From the NCBI GenBank assembly GCA_023846275.1, contig CM043871.1, positions 28,054,569 through 28,118,568 on the forward strand: a stretch of DNA of 64,000 nt, read 5' to 3'. Shown one piece after another: positions 36,331 to 49,260 of the stretch (position 1 is the first letter of the stretch; each line of letters starts with the position of its first letter). The notes below the pieces were generated by a model. That model was not told where the DNA came from, did no database searches, and was given only the letters and a program-made list of their open reading frames with translations. Made by a program: the position numbers and the translations under genes. The stretch comes from Vanilla planifolia. Its lineage: Eukaryota > Streptophyta > Magnoliopsida > Asparagales > Orchidaceae.

Positions 36331-37646
36331 ACATTTTTTACAATAGATTAATTAAGAATTTTAAAAATATTATTAAGATAAAATGATGGTCAAGATAATA
36401 AAAAAAATAGATAAGAAATATTAGAAATCTAAATATTATTTTAAGATTAATTTGAATTTAATTTGTGCCTTATAATAAATATTTCAATCAAGTTTAACAT
36501 TTTAATCAAAGTAAAATTAAAATATCTATAATTAAATTCGAAATACATCTCTTAGTGGTTTGCAACTCCAATCAAGATATTCATGAGATTTAACATTTGC
36601 AAGTGTTCTTTTAGTTATCCCACAAATACGAGTATTGATTATTTAAAATCTAAAAATTTATTTAAACAAATTCATTAGCAATATTTAGAGTTTGTTATGA
36701 TCAAACAAAGTACCATGGCTAGGGGTCAGCAATACAACAGGTTGGACATAAATTTATACGCTTCGGAGGGCGGGTATAGTCGTTTAAATCTTCTTAATAA
36801 AAGAAAAGCTATATCGTTATAGCTCTAAGTTGGTTCTTTATCATCTTTGAGGAGCTTTTGGAGAGGAGACCAAAAGATATGTTAAGCTAATACTATAGTT
36901 CTATTAACCAAAAAGTTTCCTAAGAAAATTTGGAAAATCCATTATTAAACTTATAAATTCTTTATACAGCTTGTAATCTTGTGAAACCATGAGTTTCTTG
37001 GGCTAATATCCAAATTAATATAAATCTATAAGAGACGCATGCTATTAGATGTATTTATATTCCTCATAATTATTTTATGAAAAACTTTAACTGTTTTTTG
37101 CTCCAATTTTATCGTGGGCCTATAGTTTCCTTTTCTTTTGTCTTGCTTAAGTGTAGCTCACCATTTCTAGCATTCAAAACAAAAACAAGGATCACTCATG
37201 GCTTCCTTGTGCCTTTTAGACTTGGGCACTCACCTCCTCGCAAGAATATTAAAGTATGTTGTCTGTGTTTCAAGATGGGTTAGATGGGAACCTTGTTGGC
37301 CATTGCTAGGTACTCGTGTAACGATGGTGCACAATGTCTTTGGTGACACGATTTATCATGTGAGACATTTATCAGGGTTTGAGCCATTAGAGTTGCTTGT
37401 TATGTTTTTCACCTTAAGCCAATCTCCAATTGATGAGTGTAGAACAAAAGAGGAGTATGTCATTGGGAAGGGAGAAGACTTGAAGAGAGAGAAAATGACT
37501 ATTGGAGAGGGTGAAGGAGAGGCTATGGTAATAGAGAGAGAAAAAGAGAAATCGAGAGAGAGGAACAAGGGTGTAGAGAGAACAAGAAAAATTGATATGA
37601 AGGGACAACTAAGAAAGGCTAATGGGTATCAAGAGCTAGAGAAAAT

Positions 37647-37689
<43 letters not shown>

Positions 37690-40069
37690 GGAAAATGATA
37701 GGGAAAGAGGGATGGGTGAGGAGTGAGGGTGACTCTAGTGAGTGAAAGAGGGATGAACAAGAGATGGTTGGCCGTGGAGAAAGATGGAAAACTAGGGAGA
37801 GAGAACGATGGGTAAGGAAAGAAGGGGCAATAATAGCGAGAGAAAGTAAGCAAAGAGAGAGGTGGATATGTGAGGATAGGGGTGTTGGTAGTGGAGAGGA
37901 AATGAAATGAAGGAGAGGGGAGGAGTGGGAGAAAGCTATTTATTTTTTCTTAAGAGATACTCCTATTCATGCATCAAATAATGATTTAAAATAATTATAT
38001 AAAAATAGTAAACTTCATTATGTCCAAAAAGAGATTAAATAAGTTTAAGTTAACAACCTTTACAAAAATAAAATGACAAAAAATTTCACAACTTTAAAAT
38101 CAAAATTATTTGAATTAAAAGGCATTAATAGTATCCCATGAAGAATAATGTTTGGAGGAAGCAAGAAGGCTTTTGGAAAGAATAATAATTGTCATAAATG
38201 ACTTGGTAAGATCCAAATTGACTAGTTAACCCAAAATTGGCATTTTGACTTATTGTTTATGCTTTTTGTTTGTACGTTTCTCAAAGGCTTATGATTAACT
38301 CGTTTTTTGTGCACCATAAACTTATTTACATTTTTTAGGGTGGAATATATTGAAAACTTTAATTTGATACTAATAATTTCTATAAGTTCTTCCAAAACTA
38401 AGAGATGAACTTAACATCCTTATGTGAAACTATCACTATATAATCTTTGCTGTTTAATTATTTTCTTGAAAAATAATTTAGGAATATGGGAAGTTTCATT
38501 ATTTTTTAACATGGTCTAAAATGGGTTATTTTAGAGAACATATCTATTAACAAAAAAATGATATTATTATGTCTAGAAGAATATGGTAATGTTAATACAA
38601 AAAACAAAATTCATAGTAAGATCTTCTCAAGGTCTATGTAGAATTAATGAAGTTATGCATTAACTAGACTTTTGTTTAGTGGTATTTGCACATTTATAAA
38701 AATGATATTAGAAAATAATACAATCCACTGTGAACTAATATAATCTAGATTTTAAAGGATTAATTTTTTTGCCATGGCACGTGTGTGTGTTTGTATCTTT
38801 CTATAATGTAATTCTAATATGAGGAAATCTTGTAAAAAGGTGTGATAGATACATAGTTTTTTTCCTTTTAATAAATACCCATTAGTATGTAAAAAAGACT
38901 ATGTTTAAGTGTTGATCTCTTAATTCATCATAAATTATGTAAAAAGAGGGAAAAGAAAGATAATATTTCCTTAACTTACTAAAATTTGAAATCTTATTGT
39001 CGTGCCTTGCTTGGCCTCTTTACTTGGTAAGATTTTTAATAGCTTCAATATTGGGACTAATGATAGTCTTAAAATGCATGGAGCAAATTGTCAATCTAAC
39101 TGGATGAGGAATGATGAATAAATACAATTTTTAATCATCTTAAAATCATTTAACTCTTTAAGTTTTTAGAAATAATCTAAATTCTCCAATTTAAATCGAT
39201 AGTCTCCATTGAAAATATTCTTTTTTTATATATGAATATTTGCATATCAATAGCAATTACTAGTATATATCACAATATATATCTACATCTCAAATAAACT
39301 AAATATTCAAACTGAGAATAAATAAAGCTAGCATACCTCTACTAGAACATCACAATCCACAATACATGCACATGCCCACAACCAAGATAATTTTCATCAA
39401 TATAATATAAATATCATAAATTATATACCAGAAGCAACACAAAACATAGCAACTGCAACCTACAAATCAACTATATGTACTATACTCTCAAAATAGATTA
39501 TATGTAGTTGGCTTACACAATACTTAACACATTCTATCTCTCTAGGACATACCTTAACTACTAATAGGGTCGCTAGATTTGTGAACATTTGTGACTTGTT
39601 TTATAAAGCCAGTAAATGATCAGATTTGCAAGCTAAGTGTATAAACTTATAGCTAATAGTAATAAGTTAGTAAAAAAATACAGTAAAAAAATATCTTATA
39701 ATAATCAAAGAGTAATAACAATGCATGATATCTATAAAATACATATAAAACTATGTCTTTAAAAAAGATGCTATATGAAAATTATTATATCTTCTTTCTT
39801 TTACATGTGCCCAAAATTATTTTTCATGCATATATATTATAATACTTTTCTTGAACATTGTTTTTTACACATATTTTCATTTTATCATTTTTTAAATTCT
39901 TCATATCATTCTTATTTTATTAAAATATGAGTTTCCTTTTTCCAATATGATCATTATTCATGAGATAAATCATTTCATTTCTAGTATCACATCATATCAT
40001 CTCTTTAGATTTCAAAAGCTAAATGATACCACACGTAATAGACTCTAATCATATAGACTTGGTAGCATT
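36331..40069. other. Non-coding stretch with purine-rich block
   Basis: A block at 37440-37930 is strongly purine-rich on the plus strand, with a (GA)18 microsatellite at 37649-37684; open frames there (37198-37698) are low-complexity. The remainder is AT-rich with no recognisable gene. Confidence 0.5.
37649..37684. repeat. (GA)18 microsatellite
   Basis: Uninterrupted GA dinucleotides inside a longer purine-rich block. Confidence 0.95.
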
Positions 40070-40560
40070 TGATCACATAATTAATAGCTCTAATAACAAG
40101 GTTGATACCAGTTGTATCGTAAATCGCTACATAACATAAGTGGTAGCCCCTGATAAAAAAAGTTGGTGGCTCCCAAGTCATATGACATCTCATTATACTA
40201 TCTAATTAAATTTTTCCCGTTAGATCACAGAGCAAGCAGTAGCCTCTGATTACACTACAGGTGATAGTTTTTTTTATCACACAATAGGTAGCTCTAATAA
40301 TAGGGTCTATGTTACTATAAGCCACTAGATTATACAATAAGTGGTAACTCCTAGTTACATAACATATTATTCTTTAACTCATGATGTTATTTTTATTTTG
40401 ATCTTGATCGTCATATCACATAGTAAATGAAAACTCTTGGTCACATAATAGGTAGTTCTAATAATGAGGTTTGATGTTAATAGTACTACAAATCATCGAA
40501 TCACACAACAAGTAATTATTGATCACATATTAGGTGATAGCTCCTTATCACATAGTTGTA
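40070..40560. repeat. Degenerate tandem repeat, units of about 110-200 bp
   Basis: Three irregular units begin near 40073, 40279 and 40441 with CACATAATTAATAGCTCTAA or close variants (CACACAATAGGTAGCTCTAA, CACATAATAGGTAGTTCTAA). Each continues with AATAAG/GGTTGATACC-like text and GTGGTAGCTCCTGATTACAT-like text. Highly diverged, no coding sequence. Confidence 0.5.
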
Positions 40561-40712
40561 AGCTTATGGATAGGGTCAAAGAGAAAACTATATTACTTTA
40601 ATAATTCATACTAGTTATATAGTATAGAATTCATTTAACCTAAATTCTTTCATATTTGCTTTTTTTTATTTTCTTCTTCAAGATGGCCAAAATTTCCTCG
40701 TCATATTTTGAT

Positions 40713-40771
40713 ATGTGTGTGTGTGTATGTGTGTGCACATGTTTGTGTGTGTGTGTGTGTGCATGCATACG
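40713..40771. repeat. (TG)n microsatellite
   Basis: Interrupted TG/CA dinucleotide run, followed by a short (TA)n at about 40829-40843. Open frames here are artefacts. Confidence 0.9.
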
Positions 40772-40859
40772 GGTGAGCAGGTGGGCCGATTGGCAAGCGT
40801 GTGTGCATGCATATATAACTTTATGTGTATATATATATATATAATCAAATGCATTGCTT

Positions 40860-41535
40860 ACATACAAAGCTTTATGCTCATTTCATTCCACATATAATAT
40901 CAATAATTATTCCAAATATTATTAGAGCATGTATGCATATGTCAAATGATGTCATGCTATCATTCTTAGGTTCATGTAATACTAAAGGTACATAATTTTA
41001 ACTTATTTACGTCACAATTGTTTGAGTTTACATATTTATCCTCATTAAGGCAACGTTCTCTTTCTTTTTCCTTTTAATTTCTTGCAATTAAGAATTATAC
41101 TCCTATATTTTAGAAAATTGCTAATCCATTCCATGATTAACTTAGAGGGCTAATTATAATCTAATTTTTATAAACTTGCAATTTAATTAACTGAAAAAGC
41201 ATAAAAATTTAGGAACCAGCTCATCTAGATTTTCTTTCTTATTTTTGTGCACTTCTTTTGATGAATCTCATTAATTTCTTGCTTGAAGCTTCTCTTACAA
41301 AAATTTCAAAAATTAATCATTGATTTTTCTCTCTTCAAAATCCACAAAATTTCCTTTTTCAATATACAACTTATCTTCAGGGATTCAAGTAATTGGTACA
41401 AAATATTTCCTAAGAAACACCGAGAATGCAAGATTCTTTGTTCATAGTTCAATCCACCTAACAATCTCTTAAGCCCAAATCTATCATCATTCACCCCATC
41501 TAAGATAATTTCTTCTTTACTATATTCCATCATAA
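40860..41535. other. AT-rich spacer
   Basis: The minus frame 41306-41533 (MMEYSKEEIILDGVNDDRFG...) is the most protein-like stretch here but matches no family I know; it may be chance. Confidence 0.35.
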
Positions 41536-41539
41536 ATAA

Positions 41540-41950
41540 CCTACATCAGATAAACGTTCCTTCTTATCAATCACCTCACCAATCTCCCATATGCCTAAAA
41601 CACCATTATCCTCATGTACCCTTATAATGTCTACACCTTAATATTTTTTCTCCTTAGCTGATGCTTACTAATATGCACACTAAATGCTCTCATGTTCCTC
41701 CACCTTTAGCAAACATCCCCTTCCTATTGCTTTGCTTACTTCTATCACCACAACTAAACCTACTTCCTACAATGGCTACTGAATCTAATTCTTTACTTTG
41801 GAACAATAAGTGGGATCTTGTTCCTTTCACCCAAACTATGAATGTGGCTGTAAACAAGTTTAGAAACTCAAATATTTGACAGATGACACAATTGACAAAT
41901 ACAAAGCTCAAGTTGTTACAAGAGGTTATTGTTAACTACATGCCCAATAT
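41540..41950 (+). mobile_element. Ty1/copia fragment (start of reverse transcriptase)
   Basis: The plus-strand translation gives LLTSITTTKPTSY, then NNKWDLVPFTQTMNV, then DDTIDKYKAQVVTRGY. This matches the conserved start of copia RT (TWDLVPRP, SIDKYKARLVARGY). It is a short isolated piece with no LTRs and is broken. Confidence 0.6.
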
Positions 41951-41954
41951 AAAT

Positions 41955-42913
41955 CAATCTAACTCAATAAGTTACATCTATCATGCAAATCTATCATGTT
42001 AATTAGAGATAACAATATAAAAAGGATATATGCAACTAAAAGTAGGTGATAGTGACATCAAAGTCATGATAATTTTAAAGAATCACTATAAAAAAGCAAT
42101 GCAAAATAAACAATTATCACATAATAAGAAAACTCACAAATCAATGTTTATATAGAACTCTAATAATAATAAACAAATATTCTCATATATATCTATAATT
42201 TCAATCACACTCACAAAATAAAACAAGCTTTCATCAAAGATCTTATATTATCATCTAAAACCATTGGCTCTATGAATGTTGACATTTCGTTCTATAATGT
42301 AAATAATAAATAAGTATAATTTGCTCAATATAGAAATCTCTAGCTATATATAATAAAGCAACATAAAGATCATATAAAGTAGCCAAGAAATAAAATGAAG
42401 CAATAGAAAAAGAATGCTTGGCATTCTAGAATAGAGCATCGTAACACATATATATATCTAGCTTATAATTATCATATGTTACATTCATCTTATTTTTATT
42501 TTTTTATAATTTATTTTATTTTATTTTTTTACTTCTTCACTTTTCATATTTTTATTCTTTCTTTAGTCTTAAACTATTTCCATGATTCATAACCTAAAAT
42601 CCCATATAACATCTTATATCAAATACCTCAACCTCTATCATGTCATGGCCTTACATTTGAGTATCATAACATTGAGAAGTGAAGTATCACATTATCACTA
42701 AATTAAGACATCTAATATGTCATGGTCACACCTCTGAGTATAATGATACTCAGAGTGATATATATATAGCATATATCACATCTATCATATCTTATCAAAT
42801 AGATCATTCTCTTTTTTAGACTGTACTAGTCTATTTATTTATTTATTTTCTTTTAGCTTATCAAATATTTCAATAAACAATATCACATAACTTATATGTA
42901 AACATACATACCA

Positions 42914-43002
<89 letters not shown>

Positions 43003-43500
43003 GATAATTATAAAGTGTTATAATAAAGTAAAAACATATATAAGAAATATCAGATCATACAAATACCTCACATCACAAAGTATTTCACAATAATAAAAAG
43101 ATAGTTTTAACAACCCACTTGCATAACTATTAACTAGTTTGATTGCTCACAACTTTGAGAAGCTCTTTCTATCACTTTTTTTTTCTTAATTTGTTCTTAT
43201 TCTTTTTATAAAATTCATATTAATCCTTATCAATAATAATTTAATTTTAATTGTGAAAGTACTTTCTAAAAGTTCTACCAATCATGTCATAACAAACCAT
43301 TCTTTTTTTTATTTGTTGTCATCATATTGTAAAGTGGTGTGATCGGCCCTATTGTACCATATGGTCAATGTTCCAATGTCAAACCACTATAACACACTAA
43401 TCGCACTTGTCTAATCTTCATATTACATTAATATGATATATAATAGTCATTATGACCTATTTGAGAGTATTTTTGTCTCACATTTTCGATAATAAACTTT
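41955..43500. other. AT-rich spacer
   Basis: No gene recognised. It contains the long (TA)n run and TCATAC/TATGAT-type dyads at 43310-43450. Confidence 0.5.
42917..42999. repeat. (TA)n microsatellite, 83 bp
   Basis: Uninterrupted TA dinucleotides, able to extrude a cruciform; the true length may vary or be misassembled. Confidence 0.95.
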
Positions 43501-43504
43501 CTTT

Positions 43505-46500
43505 TTAGATTAGCAATAATGAGTCGAAGGATGATAATGGTAAAGAATAATGGAAGAAGGAAAGGAGGAGAGTTTTTTTTATAAGAAGATTAAATTTTTT
43601 AAAAAATTTTCTTTCAATCAGGTTCTCAATTCATGAAGTTTTGATTCTCAAAATTTTAAATTTTAAAATTTTGACTTTTTATACATATTTTCTATTCTTT
43701 TATATAGAGATTTAGATATAACATTTTATTATAAAATAAAAAATATGAGATTTTGAATAAAAATATAACAATCTCTCAAATTTTGTAAAATCTAACTTGA
43801 TACGTGCTTGTTTGCACTAACACGTCCATGCCCCACTTATGTACGATCATGCTAAGGGGATTGGTCATGCACATGGGTATTATTCCCATGCATAAAAAGC
43901 TCTCTACTTCTACATTGAGCACAATGACATAGTAAACGAATAACAAGGTACACGTGCACTACACAAGCACTCGATATGTGCTATTGAGCATATTAGCACA
44001 TACAGGCACTTAGCACACCTCTCTAGGTAGCCCAGCACATGACCCCTATGGATCATGCTGTATTAATGTTTTTTCATCTTTTTTATCTCTTCTTTTGATT
44101 TTTTTTATAATTTTGGACTTAATCAATGTGAAATTTATCTCTTGATCATAGGTTTCTTTTTTTAGATTCAAGTCACATCAAATTTTTTTTGTGAATTGAT
44201 TCTTTAATAGATTCAATTTAATTAACTTTGTTGGGAGTTTGAGACCTTCATCAATCCTATCAAGTAGTTTTTCTTGATGTTGTTTGTAGCACATATCATT
44301 AATAAGTATTCATGAGTTCATTTATTTGACTAATACCAATAATATCTTTTGTTAATACCTTTTTGTCTTGTGTCAAAAGGAAGTGGTGTTCAACCTTTGT
44401 GAATTGATATCATATTACTCATTGACTGTAGATGATATATCGATTTTATAAATATATATTGTTAAATATGATTTGGTAGATATTTAGAGATATCATTTCA
44501 TAGATAACCTCTTCAATGTATCTTTAATGATCAAACTTTATCTTACATTATTTTATAACTATTGTAATAGAGTTGTTATGAATCCACTATAAAAAATAGT
44601 GTCTTGGATATCATGTAGTCTATAATTTTAGTATTTTTACAAGATTTTCAAATATAAGGTCTTTCTCACCTCTAATGTTAATAATTATATTTTTATACTC
44701 TTTGTTAGATATAATGTTCTTCTCACTTCTCTCACTTTTAGAATCAAGAATATCTCATAGTGAAGAGTTTTTTTTACTTTGCTTCATAAGAGATGTCTTT
44801 TAAACTTATCATAAGAGATAAGCTTTCATCAACTTATTGAGTAGTTGAAAGTATATTTTAGTTTCAATGTTATAGTAAGTACTTTTCCCTTCTTAAACTC
44901 TTTTGAATAAAGCTTATGATGTAATTTCTAAAACTTTTCTCGTATATGTTATGTCTTCTTAAAAAGATCATAATACTTTCAATTTTTTATGATAGAAGCA
45001 TTGTTGTTAGTCATGGTCATAATTAGCTTTGTTGGATAATATTTTTTCTTTTATAGTTAAGTTTTAGACTTGTAATCACACCTCTTAATATTTTGTCCTT
45101 TTAATTTTATCTTTTTATAGTCAACCTTTTTTATATCTATTGTGACTTATTTTAAAGATTAAATAAGAAAAGAAAGATAATTATATATTAATAGGATCAT
45201 AAAAACTTATAATATATTTTGATAATATTTGTACCTTTTCAATAAGTTTCTTAAACACTAGGCTTGTCATCAAAATATTGTGATATATTTTTACATTGTT
45301 TATTCTTGTTGGTGTCATAGACCATGACATTTTATCAACCATTCTTACATGTAAACCATAGAATAAATTTCTTCTCATATTGATTTTCTAAATTTGCTCG
45401 ATATCACTTCTATAATTATGTTATTTCTTATACGAGTATTCTATTAGCTAACGCATGACTCCTCATTTTTAATTAAACATATGTCACATTATCTTATGAT
45501 GAATAGTTGTACAGAGATAAATATACCTCTAGTTACTACAACTAAGTATTTAATATCTCTCCATCTATTGTATCATTATAAATTGATAAATCAAGTGTAG
45601 CATTTATCTTGAAAGGATAATATTGATTCATGTGCGTTAAAAAATGAGATTTATGTAATCATTAGTTTTATCTTTAATTATTTTGAGGTCACAACTTTAT
45701 TTAAAATTCATCTAATTAAAAGAATTTTTTTATGGGTTGTCTTTTGAATTCATTATAAAAAGGGATTGAGACTTTAACACCACCTCTATTAAAACTTATA
45801 TTTATTAGATTATCAGAGCTACTTGTGTCTCCAAGCTTGATGATAAAATAGTAGATTAAGTCACCTCGATTGAAGCCTCATCAATTTTCTAATTTTATCA
45901 GATTAGTAATAACAGAAATGGAAACATGATAATATTGATGAGAAAAGAAAGAAAAAATATAGAAAATATTTTTTTGTTGCGAGGAGATTAAATTCTCTAA
46001 TAAGTTTGTTTAAGAGATCTTGAATTCATTAATTTCTAATTTCCAAAATTTTGAATTTTAAAGTCATAACCTTATATATATATTTCCCTTTTTTTATAAA
46101 TATTTAGTCATAATATAAAAATATTTGATTTTGACTAAAATATAAAAATTTCTTAAATTTTGCAAGTTACATAAAACTTGACTTGATCTACTGATGTCAA
46201 TGCATGCATCTATGCCCACATCTATGCACAGTCGCTCCAGGGCCATTATTCACATGTAGGTACTATTCTCGTGCATGTTAACTATGGCGATGTAGTGGAT
46301 GCACCTACCATGAACATGTACATGCATGGTAGGTGGCCGAACAAACTTACAGTGCACATGCACATGGTCCATGTGATTGTACATGTCGCTTTCTTTTGTG
46401 TGTGTGCCTGCACCTCCATATAAGGTGCTTGGCCAACACACTCTGATGTGCCTATAGCAAGCCTTTAAGAGCATCCTAAAGCACCCTTTGGCTGCTTTAG

Positions 46501-46610
46501 GTAATATCGACATTTTTCATTATTTTGTCTCCTCCCTTAATTCTTTTCCATAGTTTTAGATTCAATGAGTTTGGAATTAATCTCTAATAACACTTGGTCA
46601 TACCATGGAT
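43505..46610. mobile_element. Pair of long direct repeats, probable LTRs of a decayed element
   Basis: Segments 43505-44155 and 45900-46610 align along their length: both begin GATTAG.AATAA, pass through AAATTTTG.ATTTTAAA and AATCT..CAAATTTTG.AA blocks, and have a GC-richer part (TCCATGCCCCACTTATGTAC against TCTATGCCCACATCTATGCA), then TTTTTCAT..TTT. Same orientation, start-to-start distance about 2.4 kb. The middle (44160-45895) has no domain I can identify; the minus frame at 45181-45378 is unassigned. Consistent with LTRs of an old, possibly non-autonomous, element, but ends and target duplications were not determined. Confidence 0.5.
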
Positions 46611-48035
46611 CAAAAAGATGATCTATATTAAGCTTGTTCATCAAATAAACATATAAGCTCGACTCTCATTTCATACTTATACGATCCATGTCTTATTAAT
46701 ATTTTTTGCCTCAACATCATAAACTATAATCACTCATATTATAATATGACCCATGCCTTACGTTGGTTGGATAATGAATCATAAAGTATGTCTTTAATAA
46801 GTGCTCTATTAATTGATTGTACAAGTTTGGTCTAGTCATTGTATTAGTATGACGACAAGCAATTTTCGTCAAATAATCATGCTAGTTTAATTCACCTTTC
46901 ATACTTATAATATCCATCATATATATTCACAAAAAAATAAATTATCATACTAGTCTAAAAATAGAGGCATACAAGTGCAACTCATAATCAACTTACTAGG
47001 CATTAGCATACCCATCAATTAGAAGCATCATATAAATATTATTAATACTCATATATATAAATATTATTGAATGAACAATCAGACAAGATAATCACTTGAC
47101 TAAGTAATATATAGCTCATTGTATTACCTAATGTTTGTTTCATATGATCTCTAACATACACTCACAAATCAAACATATGATTCTTGTTGTAGCCTTATAT
47201 TCAAAGAATATTATTAGTCCAATCATAGAATAACACTACTATGATGCTATCCTCGATGCCCAAACATGCATGGGCCAGAAGCTCCAACTCACTCCCAATA
47301 TAAGTTTGTCCCAAATATTATGAGCATTCGCTTAGTACGATTGATGCAACTAAAAATTACAATAGTCTCCAACCATCATGACCAACAATCAAAATTTGTA
47401 AAAACCAATCTAAAAGAAATTCAACAAACCATACATGGTTAATGATGGAAAATTTAGGTGAGATTTGAACTAACAGTAGACATTTGAAACCAAAGTTAAA
47501 CACTTGCTCATGTTTGTCAGTCGATTTTTTATTTTTGGTCTTAGTAATACAATACAAAAATAGCAATTGAAACAATGTAAAAATAGAAATAGTTTTGACT
47601 TTTTGTCTCTCTTTTATCTTCTTCTCCCCATATCTTCTTATTTTCTTTTATAGAAGCAAATACTTCAATTAATTTCTTGAGACTAAAATAAGACCATATA
47701 CCCTTATAAATAAGAAGATTATGTAACTATTTTTTTTCTTTTTATTATTGCAAACTATAATAATTCACTAAAGATTTAATCCACCTCTAAAAAATGTATA
47801 TGATACATTGATGGATTCCTCTCAATAAAACATTAATAATAATATGCTCAAATATAAAATTAGGTAATTAACATTCTGATATGCTTTTTGAGGAGATCAT
47901 GACTCCATGTATTTCTAAGTTTTGGATTGGCAATACTTACATTTGATATATAAAACATACTTTTAGATGATATACAAGATTAATTAGATGAGTGTTCATA
48001 GTTAACATCAACTAGCTAAGATTAATTGCATTAAC
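46611..48035. other. AT-rich spacer
   Basis: Short repeated phrases (CATTTCATACTTATACGATC near 46670 and CTTTCATACTTATAATATCC near 46895) are seen; no gene is recognised. Confidence 0.4.
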
Positions 48036-49260
48036 ACTTATAGTTCAATAATTAAGATAACCACATTTGTCTGCTTCTCTTAATCGTTGCCACTTTTTAT
48101 TAGTAAATTTGCTAAGTTGAGATCTTGAATGCCTTTCTTCATAAGTCTTCTTATGAAACAACATATAAATATATTATTATGCTTTATTCACCCATCCTTT
48201 CTCTTGTAGTCTATCACTTAAAAAAATCTTTAGGCCTTAAGAAAGTTCCTTGTGCCTAGTTCAATTTAGGGGTTAACTTCACATTTAAGGCCTTCAAAGC
48301 TCCAAAATTGATATATCTTTATTCTTCCAGTGCACATCTTCCTCTGAAGTCTATATTCTTATTTATATAGAGGACATAATAGGTAATGGTTTTGCTTCTA
48401 TTTTATTCATCATAAAATCTCTATAAATCAAATTCTCTATTAAGGATCTTGGGAATGCATACTATTTTTTGAGAAATAAACTTCAGTCATATTATGATGT
48501 TGGACAAGAATAAGCAATTAATTATGAATATAAATATTATGAAATACATGAAGAGTAAATAAAATTTTGGCTTAAATTACATAACAAATGTATTTATCAT
48601 AGGCCCATCACATAAACCATGATAATAAGAGATAGTCATAGCCTAATGGAACTAGCCATGAGATAATCAAGGAGGAAGAAATAAAAAATTATCAAAAATA
48701 TTAACTCATTTTTTCTTCTAGCACAAAATGAAGCTTTTAAAAATTTAGATAATTAGAGATATGAAATCAAAGTGGTGGAAAATGACTTATGGTAAGTGAC
48801 TTATGATAGATGACACATGATTAGGTGCTATATTAATAAAGTTTTTAAAATACTCAAATATATGAATGAAAATTTTTAAGAAATATGAAATATGCTTTTG
48901 TATTGAAGAAGTATTTGAACATAAAAATCTTCAATAAGTAGGTAGAAATATTACTTTTGTAATAATAATTATTTGTAATCTTCTATTTAAATGACCTCTC
49001 ATAAATAGATGAAGGGTGAATTAGTTGTAATCAAAGAAAATGTATTACTTAGTAGCTTGAGTGTTTAAGTTAGTTTAGTGGCATTGTTTTGGATTCACTT
49101 TGGTGAGTGAATCTTTATGTCTCTTCATTTAAATCATTTTGTCATACTTCTTGTTCCATTTAACCCAAGAATTATTGGATTTTATCCCACAACCCAATCT
49201 TTTTTATGACTATATTAGTTGGTATCAAAGTGAAGTTCCTCACTATTTTTTCGAAGTACT

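Noticed and set aside
37198-37698. 166-codon plus-strand frame
   Set aside because: The second half is low-complexity Glu/Arg from the GA repeat; the first half has no recognisable motif.
40640-40897. Cys/Val- and His/Thr-rich frames
   Set aside because: They are translations of the TG/CA microsatellite.
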